A stretch of 5,852 nucleotides of DNA from Candidatus Acetothermia bacterium JdFR-47 (GTDB taxonomy: Bacteria > Bipolaricaulota > Bipolaricaulia > Bipolaricaulales > Bipolaricaulaceae): NCBI GenBank assembly GCA_002011415.1, contig MTNI01000033.1:1-5852 (forward strand), given 5' to 3'. Below, in pieces: positions 4,785 through 5,852 of the stretch. A program made the position numbers and the translations under genes. Numbering within the stretch: the stretch's first letter is position 1; every line of letters starts with the position of its first letter. The notes under the pieces are model-generated. The model searched no databases. It saw nothing but the letters and a program-made list of their open reading frames with translations, and had not been told where the DNA came from.

Positions 4785-4997
4785 ATGCCTTGGGGCTATT
4801 ACGGACGTGGACGCGGATTCTGGGGCTGGGGACGTGGTTGGGGGAATCCGTACCCCTTCTGCCGCTTCTATCCCTGGCTTCCCCGGGGGTGGTGGCGGCT
4901 CGGCTACAGCCCCTACGCCTACGGGTGGGGCGGCTGGTGGCGCCCTTACGGGTACGGGGCTTACGTTCCCCCTTACCCCCCGGGCTGGACCTGGTGA
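4785..4997 (+). CDS. 70-residue Trp/Tyr/Gly-rich protein, unknown function
   Basis: This tiny protein has an extreme composition: by my count 12 Trp, 11 Tyr, 3 Phe and 16 Gly in 70 residues, 7 Arg, one Cys (C26), and no Asp, Glu or Lys. It starts MPWGYYGRGRGFWGWGRGW and ends PPYPPGWTW. It has no hydrophobic membrane segment; the Arg/aromatic/Gly pattern suggests a disordered, self-associating or surface-binding chain. It resembles the middle of DUF5320-like proteins without their coiled coil. It shares LP-x-GW-x-R-x-GYSP...GWGG (32-50) with residues 12-26 of the 98-aa protein at the head of the operon, pointing to common ancestry. The start is set by GGAGGTGAG, two bases after the previous stop, and the next gene begins 8 bases after its own stop. 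An overlapping frame that extends the second NifX-like gene leftward is open here, but its sequence is leucine-rich shadow without family resemblance. Confidence 0.75.
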   Translation: MPWGYYGRGRGFWGWGRGWGNPYPFCRFYPWLPRGWWRLGYSPYAYGWGGWWRPYGYGAYVPPYPPGWTW

Positions 4998-5005
4998 GGA
5001 ACGCC

Positions 5006-5371
5006 ATGAGGGTGTGCGTTCCCAGCGCCGGGCCCGGGGGCCTGGATGACCTGGTGGGGGAGCACTTCGGCCGCGTACCCACCTACACCATCTACGACAC
5101 CGAGACCGGGGAGGTGGAGATCCTCCCCAACGAGTCAGAGCATATGGGCGGGGTGGGCCTCCCGGCCGAGCATTTAGCCCAGGCCGGGGTGGACGTGGTG
5201 ATCTGCTCCGGCCTCGGCCGCCGGGCCATCGACCTCCTTTCCCAAAACGGGATCGAGGTGTGCACCGGGGCCACTGGCACAGTGCGGGAGGCGATCCAGG
5301 CCTGGCAAGAGGGGCGGCTGGGCGGCGCCGACGCCTGCGAGCGCCACATGTTCCATGACCACGGCCACTAG
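5006..5371 (+). CDS. NifX/NifB-like (PF02579-type) protein, Cys/His-rich single-domain form
   Basis: A 121-residue protein covering the full fold at normal length: MRVCVPSAGPGGLDDLVGEHFGR (strand and cluster loop), YTIYDTETGEVEIL, then the conserved helix-strand GLPAEHLAQAGVDVVICSGLGRRAIDLL and GIEVCTGATGTVREAIQAW. Possible metal ligands are C4, C67, C86, H20, H46, H56 and a C-terminal cluster C111-E-R-H114-M-F-H117-D-H119-G-H121, a tail often seen in these proteins. Members bind or deliver metal clusters; the cargo here is unknown, and no nitrogenase genes are visible. The start ATG 5006 is preceded by GTGAGGA at proper spacing and gives the standard N terminus. The gene's end overlaps the next gene by 17 bases, so translation is coupled to the MinD/ferredoxin ATPase, its likely partner. 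Confidence 0.93.
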   Translation: MRVCVPSAGPGGLDDLVGEHFGRVPTYTIYDTETGEVEILPNESEHMGGVGLPAEHLAQAGVDVVICSGLGRRAIDLLSQNGIEVCTGATGTVREAIQAWQEGRLGGADACERHMFHDHGH

Positions 5372-5852
5372 TCCCCGCCCCCTCCGGATCGCGGTCGCGT
5401 CGGGGAAGGGGGGCACCGGGAAGACCACGGTGGCCGTGTCCCTGGCGCTGGCCGCCCGCGCCCTGGGGCCGGTGACCTTGGTCGACTGTGACGTGGAGGA
5501 GCCAAACGCCCACGTGTTCCTATCCCCAGACATTTCCCACTCCGAGCCGGTCTCGCTCCCCGTGCCCCAAGTGAACGAGGACGTGTGTACTTACTGCGGG
5601 GCCTGTGCCCGGGCGTGCCGGTTCGGGGCCCTGGCCGTGATCGGGAAGAAGGTGTTGTTCCACCCCGAGCTCTGCCACGGCTGCGGCCTGTGCGCCCGGG
5701 TGTGCCCGGTCTCCGCCATCGCCGAGGTGCCGCGGGAAGTCGGCCGGATCGAAATCGGGGAAGCGAAGGGAGTTCCCTTCCTCCAGGGCATCCTGAACCC
5801 GGGGGAGCCCATGGCCACCCCCATCATCCGGGCCCTGAAGCGGCACTTGCCC
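5355..5852 (+). CDS. MinD-superfamily P-loop ATPase with inserted 2x[4Fe-4S] ferredoxin domain (partial, runs off the window)
   Basis: The frame is open from ATG 5355 to the last base (166 codons, no stop). The deviant Walker A motif is at residues 17-25 (GKGGTGKTT), with the switch-like LVDCDVEEPNAH at 42-53. A ferredoxin insertion carries two cysteine sets, C78-x2-C81-x2-C84-x3-C88 and C107-x2-C110-x2-C113-x3-C117-P, each able to hold a [4Fe-4S] cluster. The text resumes GRIEIGEAKGVPFLQGILNPGEP, characteristic of the COG1149-type MinD ATPases. Relatives (Mrp/NBP35, MinD) are dimeric ATPases that bind clusters or membranes; this subgroup is presumed to couple ATP hydrolysis to electron transfer or cluster delivery. 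The missing part should contain the rest of the ATPase fold. The Shine-Dalgarno is weak, consistent with coupling to the overlapping upstream gene. In many anaerobes two such genes lie side by side, so a second copy may follow outside the window. Confidence 0.93.
   Translation, partial: MTTATSPRPLRIAVASGKGGTGKTTVAVSLALAARALGPVTLVDCDVEEPNAHVFLSPDISHSEPVSLPVPQVNEDVCTYCGACARACRFGALAVIGKKVLFHPELCHGCGLCARVCPVSAIAEVPREVGRIEIGEAKGVPFLQGILNPGEPMATPIIRALKRHLP

Noticed and set aside
4775..5005. N-terminal extension of the second NifX-like gene
   Set aside because: The sequence is Leu/Arg-rich with no family match, it overlaps the well-signalled 70-aa gene, and ATG 5006 has its own ribosome binding site and gives the standard N terminus.
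4644..5513. 289-codon minus-strand frame
   Set aside because: Pro/Arg/Gly-rich antisense shadow spanning three well-supported plus-strand genes.
1..5852. CRISPR arrays, insertion sequences, tRNA/rRNA genes
   Set aside because: No regularly spaced repeats, transposase motifs, terminal inverted repeats or rRNA/tRNA signatures were seen.

Overview
The window is G+C-rich bacterial DNA with densely packed genes in two blocks that diverge from a short regulatory gap at about 3762-3856. The gene set suggests a free-living anaerobic, perhaps thermophilic bacterium: a DUF134 regulator, two NifX/NifB-type metal-cluster proteins, Gly/aromatic-rich small proteins and a MinD-type ATPase carrying ferredoxin clusters. 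A lineage such as Bipolaricaulota (Acetothermia/OP1) would fit the composition and gene mix, but that is a guess, since no rRNA or other marker is present.

Positions 1-405: a possible tail of a plus-strand gene (3-50), then about 320 bases with no convincing protein. This stretch holds a series of potential RNA helices, closed by a long-range pairing of 62-71 with 365-374, and ends in a clear plus-strand Rho-independent terminator (378-399). It looks like an unidentified structured RNA or a long structured 3' UTR. Positions 406-3761, minus strand, read from 3761 downward: a DUF134 helix-turn-helix regulator, an exported and membrane-anchored thioredoxin-fold protein (CPNC), a SigB/SigF-like alternative sigma factor, a 94-residue helical protein whose start overlaps the sigma stop codon by 8 bases, and a GT4 glycosyltransferase. 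The short gaps suggest one transcript, possibly with a second entry point before the sigma gene (74-base gap).

Positions 3809-5852, plus strand: a good sigma-70-type promoter (TTGACC, 17 bases, TAAAAT) drives five tightly coupled genes. They encode a 98-aa Trp-rich/coiled-coil protein; a NifX-like domain fused to a Gly-Met-Arg tail and a coiled coil; a 70-aa protein of which over a third is Trp/Tyr/Phe; a second, Cys/His-rich NifX-like protein; and the N-terminal part of a MinD-superfamily ATPase with an inserted 2x[4Fe-4S] ferredoxin domain, cut by the window end. DUF134, NifX-like, glycine-rich and MinD/ferredoxin genes are known to cluster in anaerobes, probably for assembling or carrying a metal or iron-sulfur cluster, but their exact job is not established. 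The two blocks share a control region containing the inverted repeat TGCAAA-TAG-TTTGCA, a natural candidate operator for the DUF134 protein. The DUF134 promoter is placed so that its message would begin at the ATG (leaderless).

The most unusual items are the structured RNA candidate at the left edge, the family of small aromatic/glycine-rich proteins that share a GYSP motif, the Met-rich NifX fusion with no Cys or His, and the sigma factor coupled to an unrecognised small protein.
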